Shown one piece after another: positions 57,537 to 64,000 of a DNA stretch of 64,000 nucleotides. How positions within the stretch are numbered: the stretch's first letter is position 1; each line of letters starts with the position of its first letter. Position numbers and translations under genes: made by a program. Source of the stretch: DSCS01 sp035391585 (GTDB lineage: Bacteria > Macinerneyibacteriota > Macinerneyibacteria > Macinerneyibacteriales > DSCS01); assembly GCA_964574875.1 (NCBI GenBank), contig CAZNOX010000003.1:1-64000 (forward strand). Direction: 5' to 3'. Under the pieces are notes generated by a model. That model was given only the letters and a program-made list of their open reading frames with translations, was not told the DNA's origin and did no database searches.

Positions 57537-59346
57537 AGAAACGACATTTTCCAGACAGCTGGATATGGCTTTGTGGAAAAAGCTGCTGGACTATGTCCGG
57601 CCCTATAAAAAAGAGTGCCTCCTGCTGGCGTTGTTCATGATCCTGTGCGCCGGGGCGGATGCCCTCTACCCCCAGTTCAACCGGATCGTCATCGACCGTT
57701 TTGTGGAACAGGGGACCTTCCGGGGGCTTGGGGGTGTAGCACTGGCCTATGCCGTCGTGGTCTCTCTGCAGGCCCTGGCCGTCTGGGCCTTTATCAGGAC
57801 AGCAGGACGCATTGAGATGGGGCTGAGTTACGATATCAGGAAAAAGGCGTTCCGGCGTCTTCAGGAGTTGTCGTATGACTATTATGACACGACGCCTGTG
57901 GGATGGATCATGGCGCGGATGACCTCAGACGTGACCCGGCTGGGGGAGATCATCTCCTGGGGGATGGTGGATGTGGCCTGGGCTGTGACCATCATGGCCG
58001 TCATGCTGGTCTTCATGGCCGTACTGAATATCAAGCTGACCCTTCTTGCCCTCTGTGTGGTTCCTCTCCTGGGGCTGATCAGTTACTATTTTCAGAGAAG
58101 GATCCTGAAGAGCTACCGGGATGTCAGAAAGACGAACTCCCGGATCACAGGGGCGTTCAATGAAGGGATCACCGGAGCGAAGACGACGAAGACACTGGTG
58201 CTTGAAGAGAAAAACCTCGGGGAGTTCAGGCTTCTCACGGGGACGATGTATCGTTCCTCAGTACGTGCCGCCGTGGTCTCGTCGCTTTTCCTTCCCGTGG
58301 TGATGACACTGGGAAGCATCGGCACCGCCTTGGCGCTCTATTACGGAGGGGCCCGTGTCCTGGAGGGTGCGCTGACTTACGGGACACTTTTTATGTTTAT
58401 CTCCTACACGGTCCAGTTTTTTGACCCGGTCATGGCCCTGGCGGGGATCTTTGCGGAGATGCAGAACGCCCAGGCTGCAGCAGAACGCGTCCTGGGGCTC
58501 ATCGACACGGAACCTTCGCTGAAGGATACTCCGGATGTCGCCGCTGTATACGGAGATAACTTCACTCCCCGGAAGGAGAACTGGGCCCCGGTGAGGGGAG
58601 CCATCGAATTCAGAGATGTGAGTTTCCGCTACAAGGAGGGCGAACATGTCTTGCAAGGGTTCAATCTCTCTGTCAGGGCCGGAGAGTCGGTGGCCCTGGT
58701 GGGGGAGACGGGATCCGGGAAGAGTACCATCGTGAACCTGGCCTGCCGGTTTTATGAGCCCACCTCGGGATCGGTTCTTATCGACGGGACGGATTATCGG
58801 AAACGATCCCTTCTGTGGCTTCACTCCCACCTGGGATATGTCCTCCAGACACCCCATCTCTTCAGCGGGACCATCGCTGATAATATCCGTTACGGAAGGC
58901 TGGATGCCTCTGATGATGAGATCAGGCAGGCCGCCCGGCTGGTCAATGCCCATGACTTTATCATGGGATTTGAAAAGGGATACGAGACCCAGGTCGGAGA
59001 GGGCGGTGGACGCCTCTCCACAGGACAGAAACAGCTGGTCTCCTTTGCCCGGGCTATCCTGGCCGATCCGGCGGTCTTTGTCCTGGATGAAGCCACATCG
59101 TCAGTGGATACAGAAACAGAGGCTCTGATCCAGAAGGCCATCACCACGGTGTTAAAAGGACGGACCAGTTTCATCATCGCCCACAGACTCTCCACGATCC
59201 GAAATGCGGACAGGATCCTGGTGATCAGAAAAGGGGTGATCACCGAATCAGGGACACATGAAGAGCTCCTTCTCCAGAAGGGATATTATTACCGCCTCTA
59301 CACCAACCAGTTCATGGAGGAGGGGGAAGAGGCTCTTCTGGATTGA
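57520..59346 (+). CDS. ABC exporter subunit with canonical catalytic site
   Basis: The partner half-transporter, about 608 residues from the ATG at 57520 (GGAAGGAGCGGCC upstream; 57499 is an alternative with GGAGGGAGAAG). Six membrane segments are followed by an ATPase with Walker A GETGSGKST, a degenerate signature LSTGQKQ and the intact Walker B VLDEATSSVDT plus IIAHR H-loop. The complementary defects in the two subunits show an obligate heterodimer with one consensus ATP site. It overlaps the first subunit by 17 bases. Substrates of related exporters are drugs and lipids. Confidence 0.93.
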   Translation: MSTPHKETTFSRQLDMALWKKLLDYVRPYKKECLLLALFMILCAGADALYPQFNRIVIDRFVEQGTFRGLGGVALAYAVVVSLQALAVWAFIRTAGRIEMGLSYDIRKKAFRRLQELSYDYYDTTPVGWIMARMTSDVTRLGEIISWGMVDVAWAVTIMAVMLVFMAVLNIKLTLLALCVVPLLGLISYYFQRRILKSYRDVRKTNSRITGAFNEGITGAKTTKTLVLEEKNLGEFRLLTGTMYRSSVRAAVVSSLFLPVVMTLGSIGTALALYYGGARVLEGALTYGTLFMFISYTVQFFDPVMALAGIFAEMQNAQAAAERVLGLIDTEPSLKDTPDVAAVYGDNFTPRKENWAPVRGAIEFRDVSFRYKEGEHVLQGFNLSVRAGESVALVGETGSGKSTIVNLACRFYEPTSGSVLIDGTDYRKRSLLWLHSHLGYVLQTPHLFSGTIADNIRYGRLDASDDEIRQAARLVNAHDFIMGFEKGYETQVGEGGGRLSTGQKQLVSFARAILADPAVFVLDEATSSVDTETEALIQKAITTVLKGRTSFIIAHRLSTIRNADRILVIRKGVITESGTHEELLLQKGYYYRLYTNQFMEEGEEALLD

Positions 59347-59372
59347 TGTTTCGCTCTCCGTAAGGATATTCC

Positions 59373-59400
59373 TTGCATTCTCCTTTTCTCCCGATACAAT
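59373..59400 (+). promoter_or_regulatory. Promoter of pepF
   Basis: TTGCAT (59373-59378) and TACAAT (59395-59400) are 16 bases apart, 19 bases before the ATG at 59420 with AAAGGAGG upstream. Confidence 0.55.
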
Positions 59401-59419
59401 GGGAGAAAAGGAGGTCATT

Positions 59420-61192
59420 ATGGCACAAAAAATGAGATGGGATCTGACACCCCTCTATGAATCTTTCGACTCTGAATCCTTTCATAAAGACATGGCTGAG
59501 CTGGACCGGCTTATCGAGGATATGGCCCGGTGGACCGAGTTTCAGGACAGAAAACTGACTTCTGCGGAGATCGCCGAAGGCTACCTGTCCAGATCCAATA
59601 TCCTGCGGGACCACCTCTCCCGGCTGCTCTCCTACGCTTCGCTGACCCTCAGTGTGGAGACAAAGAATGAGACCGCCCAGGCGGTCATGGACCGTATCAT
59701 GAAAAAAGCCGTGGAGCTCCGTGTCCCCGAAGTCCGGTTTCAGCGCTGGCTTGGGGAGTCCGGCGATGTGAAGGCTCTTACGGAGAAAAGCGCCCTTCTG
59801 AAGGGGCATGCGTTTATCCTCGGTGAGATGAAGGCCAAAGCCGCGCGGATCCTGGAAGACAGGGAAGAATACCTGGCCGCCAGGCTGGCCAACACCGGCG
59901 GACGGGCCTGGAGCACCTTGCAGAACCTCCTCACTGCCAACCTCATGGTGGATGTGGAGCGCCCGCAGGGGAGTGTGCGTGTCCCTCTCACCGTGGCCCG
60001 GAACATGGCTCACTCCCGCGACCGTGAAGAGCGGAAAGCCGCCTTCCAGGGAGAACTGAAGGCTTACGAAAAGATCGAGGATGCTTCAGCAGCGGCGATC
60101 AACGCCATCAAAGGTGAGATCCTGACCCTTTCCGAGATCCGGGGCTATGCCTCTCCTCTGGAGATGACACTGGAGGATTCACGCATGGACAGGGAATCCC
60201 TTGACGCCATGCTCAGCGCTGTGGAAGAGGCCCTTCCCCGCTTCCGCACTTATTTCAAAGCGAAAGCAAAGGCCCTGGGAGATCAGGACGGGTTGAAGTT
60301 CTATGACCTCTTTGCTCCTGTGGGCGAGAGCGACAAGGATATCTCCTATGATGAGGCCCGCAGCCTGATCATCGAGAAATTCGGGACATTCAGCCCGGCG
60401 CTGAGTGATTTTGCCAAACAAGCTTTTGACGGACACTGGATCGATGCTGAACCCCGGGAGGGAAAGAGAGGAGGAGCCTTCTGTTCCAACCTTCATGCCA
60501 TCGGCCAGAGCCGGATCATGGCCAATTTCAGCAACAGCCTGAAAAATGTCATCACCCTGGCCCATGAGCTGGGACATGGTTACCACGGCCATTGTCTCAA
60601 GGATGAGACCGCTCTCAATGCCGGCTATCCCATGCCTCTTGCAGAGACAGCTTCTATTTTCAGCGAGACCATTGTGAAGAACGCTCTTCTCAAGGGACTG
60701 GCTCCCGGGGAAAAGATGACTGTCCTGGAAAGCGCCGTGACCGGGTACGGACAGATCGTGGTGGATATCTACAGCCGCTACCTCTTTGAAACAGAACTCT
60801 TCCGCCGGCGCGAAGAGGCTTCAGTCTCTGTGAGGGAGTTGAAGGAGATCATGGAAGAGTCCCAGAAAAAAGCTTATGGAGAGGGCCTTGACCCCGATTC
60901 ACTGCATCCCTACATGTGGGTCAATAAACCCCATTACTATATGCCGGGGAGACATTTCTACAACTTCCCCTACACCTTCGGGCTTCTCTTTGCAAAAGGG
61001 CTCTACGCGGAATATCAGAAACAGGGAGAGGCTTTTGTCCCGCGCTATGATGAGCTTCTCAGGGCCACGGGACGCATGAATGTCCGTGATGTGGCCTCCC
61101 TTGCGGGGATCGAGACACGCGATGTCGCTTTTTGGCGTTCGTCCCTTTCACTCATCGGTGAAGAGATCGACGCCCTCCTCGCGCTCATGTAG
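59420..61192 (+). CDS. pepF: Oligoendopeptidase F (M3 family)
   Basis: A cytosolic zinc peptidase. The start is the ATG at 59420 (MAQKMRWDLTPLYESF), giving 590 residues. The zinc motif HELGH in ITLAHELGHGYHG is at about 378-382, with the third ligand Glu in ETASIFSETI. The N-terminal helical half (residues 1-200) is typical of M3B enzymes, and HPYMWVNKPHYYMPGRHFYNFPYTFG near 500-525 is the substrate-binding His/Tyr stretch. It hydrolyses peptides of roughly 7-17 residues. Confidence 0.94.
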   Translation: MAQKMRWDLTPLYESFDSESFHKDMAELDRLIEDMARWTEFQDRKLTSAEIAEGYLSRSNILRDHLSRLLSYASLTLSVETKNETAQAVMDRIMKKAVELRVPEVRFQRWLGESGDVKALTEKSALLKGHAFILGEMKAKAARILEDREEYLAARLANTGGRAWSTLQNLLTANLMVDVERPQGSVRVPLTVARNMAHSRDREERKAAFQGELKAYEKIEDASAAAINAIKGEILTLSEIRGYASPLEMTLEDSRMDRESLDAMLSAVEEALPRFRTYFKAKAKALGDQDGLKFYDLFAPVGESDKDISYDEARSLIIEKFGTFSPALSDFAKQAFDGHWIDAEPREGKRGGAFCSNLHAIGQSRIMANFSNSLKNVITLAHELGHGYHGHCLKDETALNAGYPMPLAETASIFSETIVKNALLKGLAPGEKMTVLESAVTGYGQIVVDIYSRYLFETELFRRREEASVSVRELKEIMEESQKKAYGEGLDPDSLHPYMWVNKPHYYMPGRHFYNFPYTFGLLFAKGLYAEYQKQGEAFVPRYDELLRATGRMNVRDVASLAGIETRDVAFWRSSLSLIGEEIDALLALM

Positions 61193-61195
61193 CGC

Positions 61196-61969
61196 TCAGA
61201 AACGGACAGTTTTACGGAGCAGGGATTCGGCCAGAGTCCCTGCTCCTCTCTTCAACAGGCTGACCCGGGCCTCTGTGTACCAGGGCTCCCCCTTCAGGTT
61301 CGAGAAAAAGCGGTGATCGGCGGGAAAGGTCTCTGCGGCCTTGGGCTGTGTAAAGATCATCCGCTGCATGTGGAACTGCATCACCTGTCCCCAGGAGGGG
61401 ACAGGGGGAGTGTTTTTTGTGAGATGACCGAAAAAACGGGCCGCTCCTTTTTCAAGCGCAGCTCTGTTTTTCTCCTTCTGAACCGCAGTCAGGCTCTTTT
61501 CCGGAGGGGTCGTGAGAACGGCGCCGTCCACAGCGGAGAGGCCCCATGTCCTGAGGACCTTTCTCAGATAATCGGAGACATCCTGACCGCCGTACCCTCC
61601 CACGGTGACCAGAACAAAGCCCTTCTGATGAAAGAGGGCCGGCCTGTGGCAGAGGAAAGCCAGGCGGTCGATAAAGTCTTTCATCGTTCCCGGGACATTG
61701 AGGACAAAGACGGGAGAAGCGAGGATAAGGCCGTCGGCCTCTCTGATCCGGCTGAGAAGCTGCAGGAGATCATCGTCCAGGGGGCAGAATTCGATTCCGC
61801 GGATGAGGCAGGCCATACATCCTGTGCAGGGAAGGATGCTCAGCTTTGAAAGGGAGACAGGAAGGACCCGGACCCCGGGATCCTTTTCCAGGATCTCCTT
61901 CAGGCGGGTGAGTGCCGTGAAGGTGTTTTTCTCTCTCGGGCTGCCGTTGAGAGCGAGGACTTCTTTCAT
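61196..61969 (-). CDS. NADPH-dependent FMN reductase-like flavoprotein with Cys-rich motif
   Basis: A 257-residue flavodoxin-fold protein. LALNGSPREKNTFTALT (5-21) is the FMN phosphate loop, and ILPCTGCMACLIRGIEFCPLDDD (45-67) contributes CxxCxxC-x-C cysteines, as in iron-sulfur flavoproteins of anaerobes. GFVLVTVGGYGGQ is the FMN-isoalloxazine loop. The C-terminal 60 residues are basic and helical. Electron donor and acceptor unknown. It lies three bases after the pepF stop on the opposite strand and follows ahcY by six bases. Confidence 0.83.
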   Translation of the reverse strand: MKEVLALNGSPREKNTFTALTRLKEILEKDPGVRVLPVSLSKLSILPCTGCMACLIRGIEFCPLDDDLLQLLSRIREADGLILASPVFVLNVPGTMKDFIDRLAFLCHRPALFHQKGFVLVTVGGYGGQDVSDYLRKVLRTWGLSAVDGAVLTTPPEKSLTAVQKEKNRAALEKGAARFFGHLTKNTPPVPSWGQVMQFHMQRMIFTQPKAAETFPADHRFFSNLKGEPWYTEARVSLLKRGAGTLAESLLRKTVRF

Positions 61970-61975
61970 CGTCGT

Positions 61976-63280
61976 TCAGTAACGGTAATGATCCGGTTTG
62001 TAGGGGCCGTTGACCGGAACCCCGATATAACGGGCCTGTTCTTCTGTGAGCTGCGTCAGGCCGGCACCAAGATGATCCAGATGGAGCCTGGCCACTTCTT
62101 CATCCAGCTCTTTGGGGAGCATATAGACCTGTCCCGGTTCATAGAGAGATGTCTCTGTATAGAGAGAGAGCTGGGCCAGGACCTGGTTGGTAAATGAGGC
62201 GCTCATGACAAAGGAGGGATGCCCCGTGGCGTTTCCCAGGTTGACCAGGCGTCCTTCCGAAAGGAGGATGACCGATTTTCCCCCCGGGAGGAAGAACTGA
62301 TCCACCAGAGGTTTGATGGTGTTCCGGGTCACTTCGGGGCGGCTGAAGAGGGGGGCGACTTCGATCTCATGGTCGAAATGGCCGATATTGCAGATAATGG
62401 CGCGGTCCTTCATCCTGAGCATATGGTCGTAACGGATGACATGGACGTTCCCCGTGGCTGTGACGAAAATATCCCCATCACCCTTCTCGAGGGCTTTATC
62501 CAGAGTGGTGACCTCAAACCCTTCCATGGCGGCCTGAAGAGCACAGATGGGATCGATCTCGGTGATCAGGACCCGTGCACCGAACCCGCGCATGGATTGA
62601 GCACATCCTTTCCCCACCTCGCCGTATCCGCAGACCACGACTGTCTTTCCCGCGATCATGATGTCCGTGGCGCGCTTGATCCCGTCGGCCAGGGATTCCC
62701 TGCAGCCGTATGTATTATCGAATTTGGATTTGGTCACAGAGTCGTTGACATTGATCGCCCTGGTTTTCAGGCGGCCTTCCCGGGCCATCTGGTAGAGACG
62801 GTGGACCCCTGTCGTCGTCTCTTCGCTGAGGCCGATGAGCCCGTCCAGCATTTCAGGGTGCTTATCGTGGACAAAGGCCGTGAGGTCGCCGCCGTCATCG
62901 ATAAGAAGGCCGGGCCCCTTTCCGTCAGGCCATAAGAGCGTCTGTTCCATGGCCCACCAGTACTCCTCTTCGGTCTCTCCCTTCCAGGCGAAGACAGGGA
63001 TCCCCGCCCGGGCCATTGCCGCTGCGGCATGGTCCTGGGTGGAAAAGATGTTGCATGATGCCCAGCGGATCTGGGCGCCCAGAGCAATCAGTGTCTCCAT
63101 GAGAACCGCTGTCTGGACCGTCATATGAAGAGAGCCGGCGATGCGGGCTCCGGCCAGGGGTTTTTTGTCACTGTATTTCTCTCTCAGGGCCATGAGCCCG
63201 GGCATCTCTTTTTCCGCCAGGGCGATCTCTTTGCGGCCCCAGTCGGCAAGGCCGATATCCTTGATCTTATAATCATCCAT
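61976..63280 (-). CDS. ahcY: Adenosylhomocysteinase
   Basis: Hydrolyses S-adenosylhomocysteine to adenosine and homocysteine with NAD. The true start is the ATG at 63280 (MDDYKIKDIGLADWG, with GAAGGAGG upstream), giving 434 residues. Motifs: GSLHMTVQTAVL, ASCNIFSTQDHAAAA, NVNDSVTKSKFDNTYGCRESLADGIKR with the catalytic Lys, VVCGYGEVGKGCAQ (NAD) and NIGHFDHEI. The C-terminal PYKPDHYRY is the canonical end. With metK it completes the methyl cycle; the homocysteine methyltransferase is elsewhere. Confidence 0.96.
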   Translation of the reverse strand: MDDYKIKDIGLADWGRKEIALAEKEMPGLMALREKYSDKKPLAGARIAGSLHMTVQTAVLMETLIALGAQIRWASCNIFSTQDHAAAAMARAGIPVFAWKGETEEEYWWAMEQTLLWPDGKGPGLLIDDGGDLTAFVHDKHPEMLDGLIGLSEETTTGVHRLYQMAREGRLKTRAINVNDSVTKSKFDNTYGCRESLADGIKRATDIMIAGKTVVVCGYGEVGKGCAQSMRGFGARVLITEIDPICALQAAMEGFEVTTLDKALEKGDGDIFVTATGNVHVIRYDHMLRMKDRAIICNIGHFDHEIEVAPLFSRPEVTRNTIKPLVDQFFLPGGKSVILLSEGRLVNLGNATGHPSFVMSASFTNQVLAQLSLYTETSLYEPGQVYMLPKELDEEVARLHLDHLGAGLTQLTEEQARYIGVPVNGPYKPDHYRY

Positions 63281-63299
63281 GAGAACCTCCTTCGGATTC

Positions 63300-63328
63300 A
63301 GGATAATGAGAAGTGGCTGAAGATGCAA
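63300..63328 (-). promoter_or_regulatory. Promoter of ahcY
   Basis: On the minus strand TTGCAT (63323-63328) and TATCCT (63300-63305) are 17 bases apart, 19 bases before the ahcY ATG. No SAH riboswitch is visible. Confidence 0.5.
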
Positions 63329-63329
63329 C

Positions 63330-63539
63330 CTATTTATCAGAAGGGTCCCGCGGAGAGAGGCTCTTTCCCTCGATGACAAGCCGTCCGTTTGTGTCAAGCC
63401 AGGCATAGACATAGTGGCAATGGCGGCAGTAGAGGTAGGGAGTCCTTGCGGGGATAAAGGAGTTTTCTGTCCCGCAGCGGGGGCAGACTGCCCTCACAGG
63501 GGTCTTGAGGTCTTGAGGCCCGGAGGCATGATCGTTCAT
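63330..63539 (-). CDS. Small zinc-ribbon protein
   Basis: A 69-residue protein with CPRCG (19-23) and CRHCH (38-42), a CxxC-x14-CxxC zinc ribbon followed by a short strand region (VYAWLDTNGRLVIEG). No function is known. It follows the PHP gene by 18 bases and precedes ahcY. The ribosome binding site is weak, so the level of expression is uncertain. Confidence 0.6.
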   Translation of the reverse strand: MNDHASGPQDLKTPVRAVCPRCGTENSFIPARTPYLYCRHCHYVYAWLDTNGRLVIEGKSLSPRDPSDK

Positions 63540-63557
63540 GGATAAATATAAATCCCG

Positions 63558-64000
63558 TCATGAAAAAAGACAAGGAAGGGACGGGACTTTTTCAAGAGAC
63601 CAGCCCTGGAGACGCCGGTGATGGGTGTCGGAACCTCCTGTGGCCAGGAGGCCGTATTTCGACGCCAGGGAGAGCAGGAAGGCGTGGAAGGCCTCTTCCT
63701 CCTTCCGCCCGGGGAACCGTCCCGGCGCACGGAGCCGGTAGGGATAGTAGACTTCCAGGCCGTCAAGTCCCAGCGGCTTCAAAGCCCGGACCAACGTTTC
63801 GGGAGGAGAGAGGGAGAGTCCCGGATGAGCCAGGACAGCGACTCCTCCGGCGTCATGGAGAGAACGGATGGCTTTACGCACAGGGATCTTTGCCAGGGAT
63901 CCCCGCCGTCCGGAAAGATGAACGGATTCACGGACAAGCTCTTTCCGGGTGAGGGTCTTTCCCCTGAAAAGAAGAGCGGACGAAGTTTGTGGGAACATTT
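63558..64000 (-). CDS. PHP-family phosphoesterase, C-terminal part (cut by window edge)
   Basis: The frame is open to the right edge, so the N-terminus is outside the window. The visible C-terminal ~147 residues match the YciV/TrpH-type PHP phosphatase: KAIRSLHDAGGVAVLAHPGLSLSP with the metal-binding His, GLDGLEVYYP, and LLATGGSDTHHRRLQGW, where the Asp-His pair binds metal. These enzymes hydrolyse 3',5'-nucleoside bisphosphates or related phosphoesters. The last metal residues are present, so the protein is probably active. Confidence 0.82.
   Translation of the reverse strand, partial: MFPQTSSALLFRGKTLTRKELVRESVHLSGRRGSLAKIPVRKAIRSLHDAGGVAVLAHPGLSLSPPETLVRALKPLGLDGLEVYYPYRLRAPGRFPGRKEEEAFHAFLLSLASKYGLLATGGSDTHHRRLQGWSLEKVPSLPCLFS

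Noticed and set aside
63281..63329. SAH riboswitch upstream of ahcY
   Set aside because: The short leader contains a promoter and ribosome binding site but no SAH aptamer core.
1..64000. CRISPR arrays, insertion sequences, integrases, att sites
   Set aside because: No repeat-spacer pattern, transposase or integrase-like protein was seen on either strand; the tRNA-Leu gene has no flanking repeat of its 3' end that I could find.

Overview
The window is a gene-dense, moderately GC-rich bacterial chromosome segment using the standard code, with about 60 protein genes, one tRNA and no ribosomal RNA, CRISPR array, insertion sequence or prophage that I can see. Content points to an anaerobic, diderm-type bacterium: an aldehyde:ferredoxin oxidoreductase with its own polyferredoxin, a Rex-type NADH sensor, a TM1266-like protein of the iron-only hydrogenase regulator family, several lipobox lipoproteins and a ceramide-type lipid gene set. 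One lipoprotein starts with a CGYYNTFYNAKKYF-type N-terminus that I associate with FCB-superphylum and candidate-phylum genomes. The phylum cannot be fixed from this sequence alone. Promoters are of the sigma-70 type with 16-17 base spacers, and most starts have a clear AGGAG ribosome binding site.

Layout. 1-4800 (minus): five overlapping shikimate genes, aroF-aroB-aroD-aroA-aroC, behind one promoter. 4820-6290 (minus): a CGGC-domain protein and a radical SAM enzyme. 6346-11541: three GNAT acetyltransferases, thiC under a TPP riboswitch, an MFS transporter and a phosphoribosyltransferase. 11538-15483 (minus): an Lsa-like ABC-F ATPase behind a tiny leader reading frame, and the AOR-ferredoxin pair. 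15481-20120: a propeller lipoprotein, YhcH/YiaL-type and DUF952 proteins, a 306-base intergenic region with divergent promoters and a possible 31-residue gene, a yellow/MRJP-like secreted protein and a MATE exporter. 20190-30746 (plus): TetR, an SDR, then a probable bacterial ceramide operon (small membrane protein, GNAT-type acyltransferase, NAD-dependent reductase, serine palmitoyltransferase, lipid kinase, nucleotidyltransferase), followed by metK and a TPR lipoprotein.

30749-37905: plsX, a secreted TlpA-like thioredoxin, an S9 peptidase, a class II aldolase, an unknown anchored protein, purN and HU. 37953-43645 (plus): five tightly packed genes comprising a metal-site-depleted M20-like protein, glucosyl-3-phosphoglycerate synthase, two GT4-like glycosyltransferases and a HAD protein. 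I read this as a pathway for a glucosylglycerate-derived solute or glycan. 43708-48660: tRNA-Leu(CAG), an aminotransferase, uvrC, rex, truA and the TM1266-like gene. 48685-55537: a YugP-like membrane protease, a MutS-family ATPase, an S41 protease, tsaD, a PAS membrane protein, pcp and an EamA transporter. 55610-64000: a heterodimeric ABC exporter with a short leader reading frame, oligoendopeptidase F, a flavoprotein, ahcY, a small zinc ribbon protein and the C-terminal part of a PHP phosphoesterase cut by the window edge.

The two gene sets most worth attention are the ceramide-type operon at about 21.7-27.4 kb and the GpgS-centred glycosylation cluster at about 38.0-43.6 kb.
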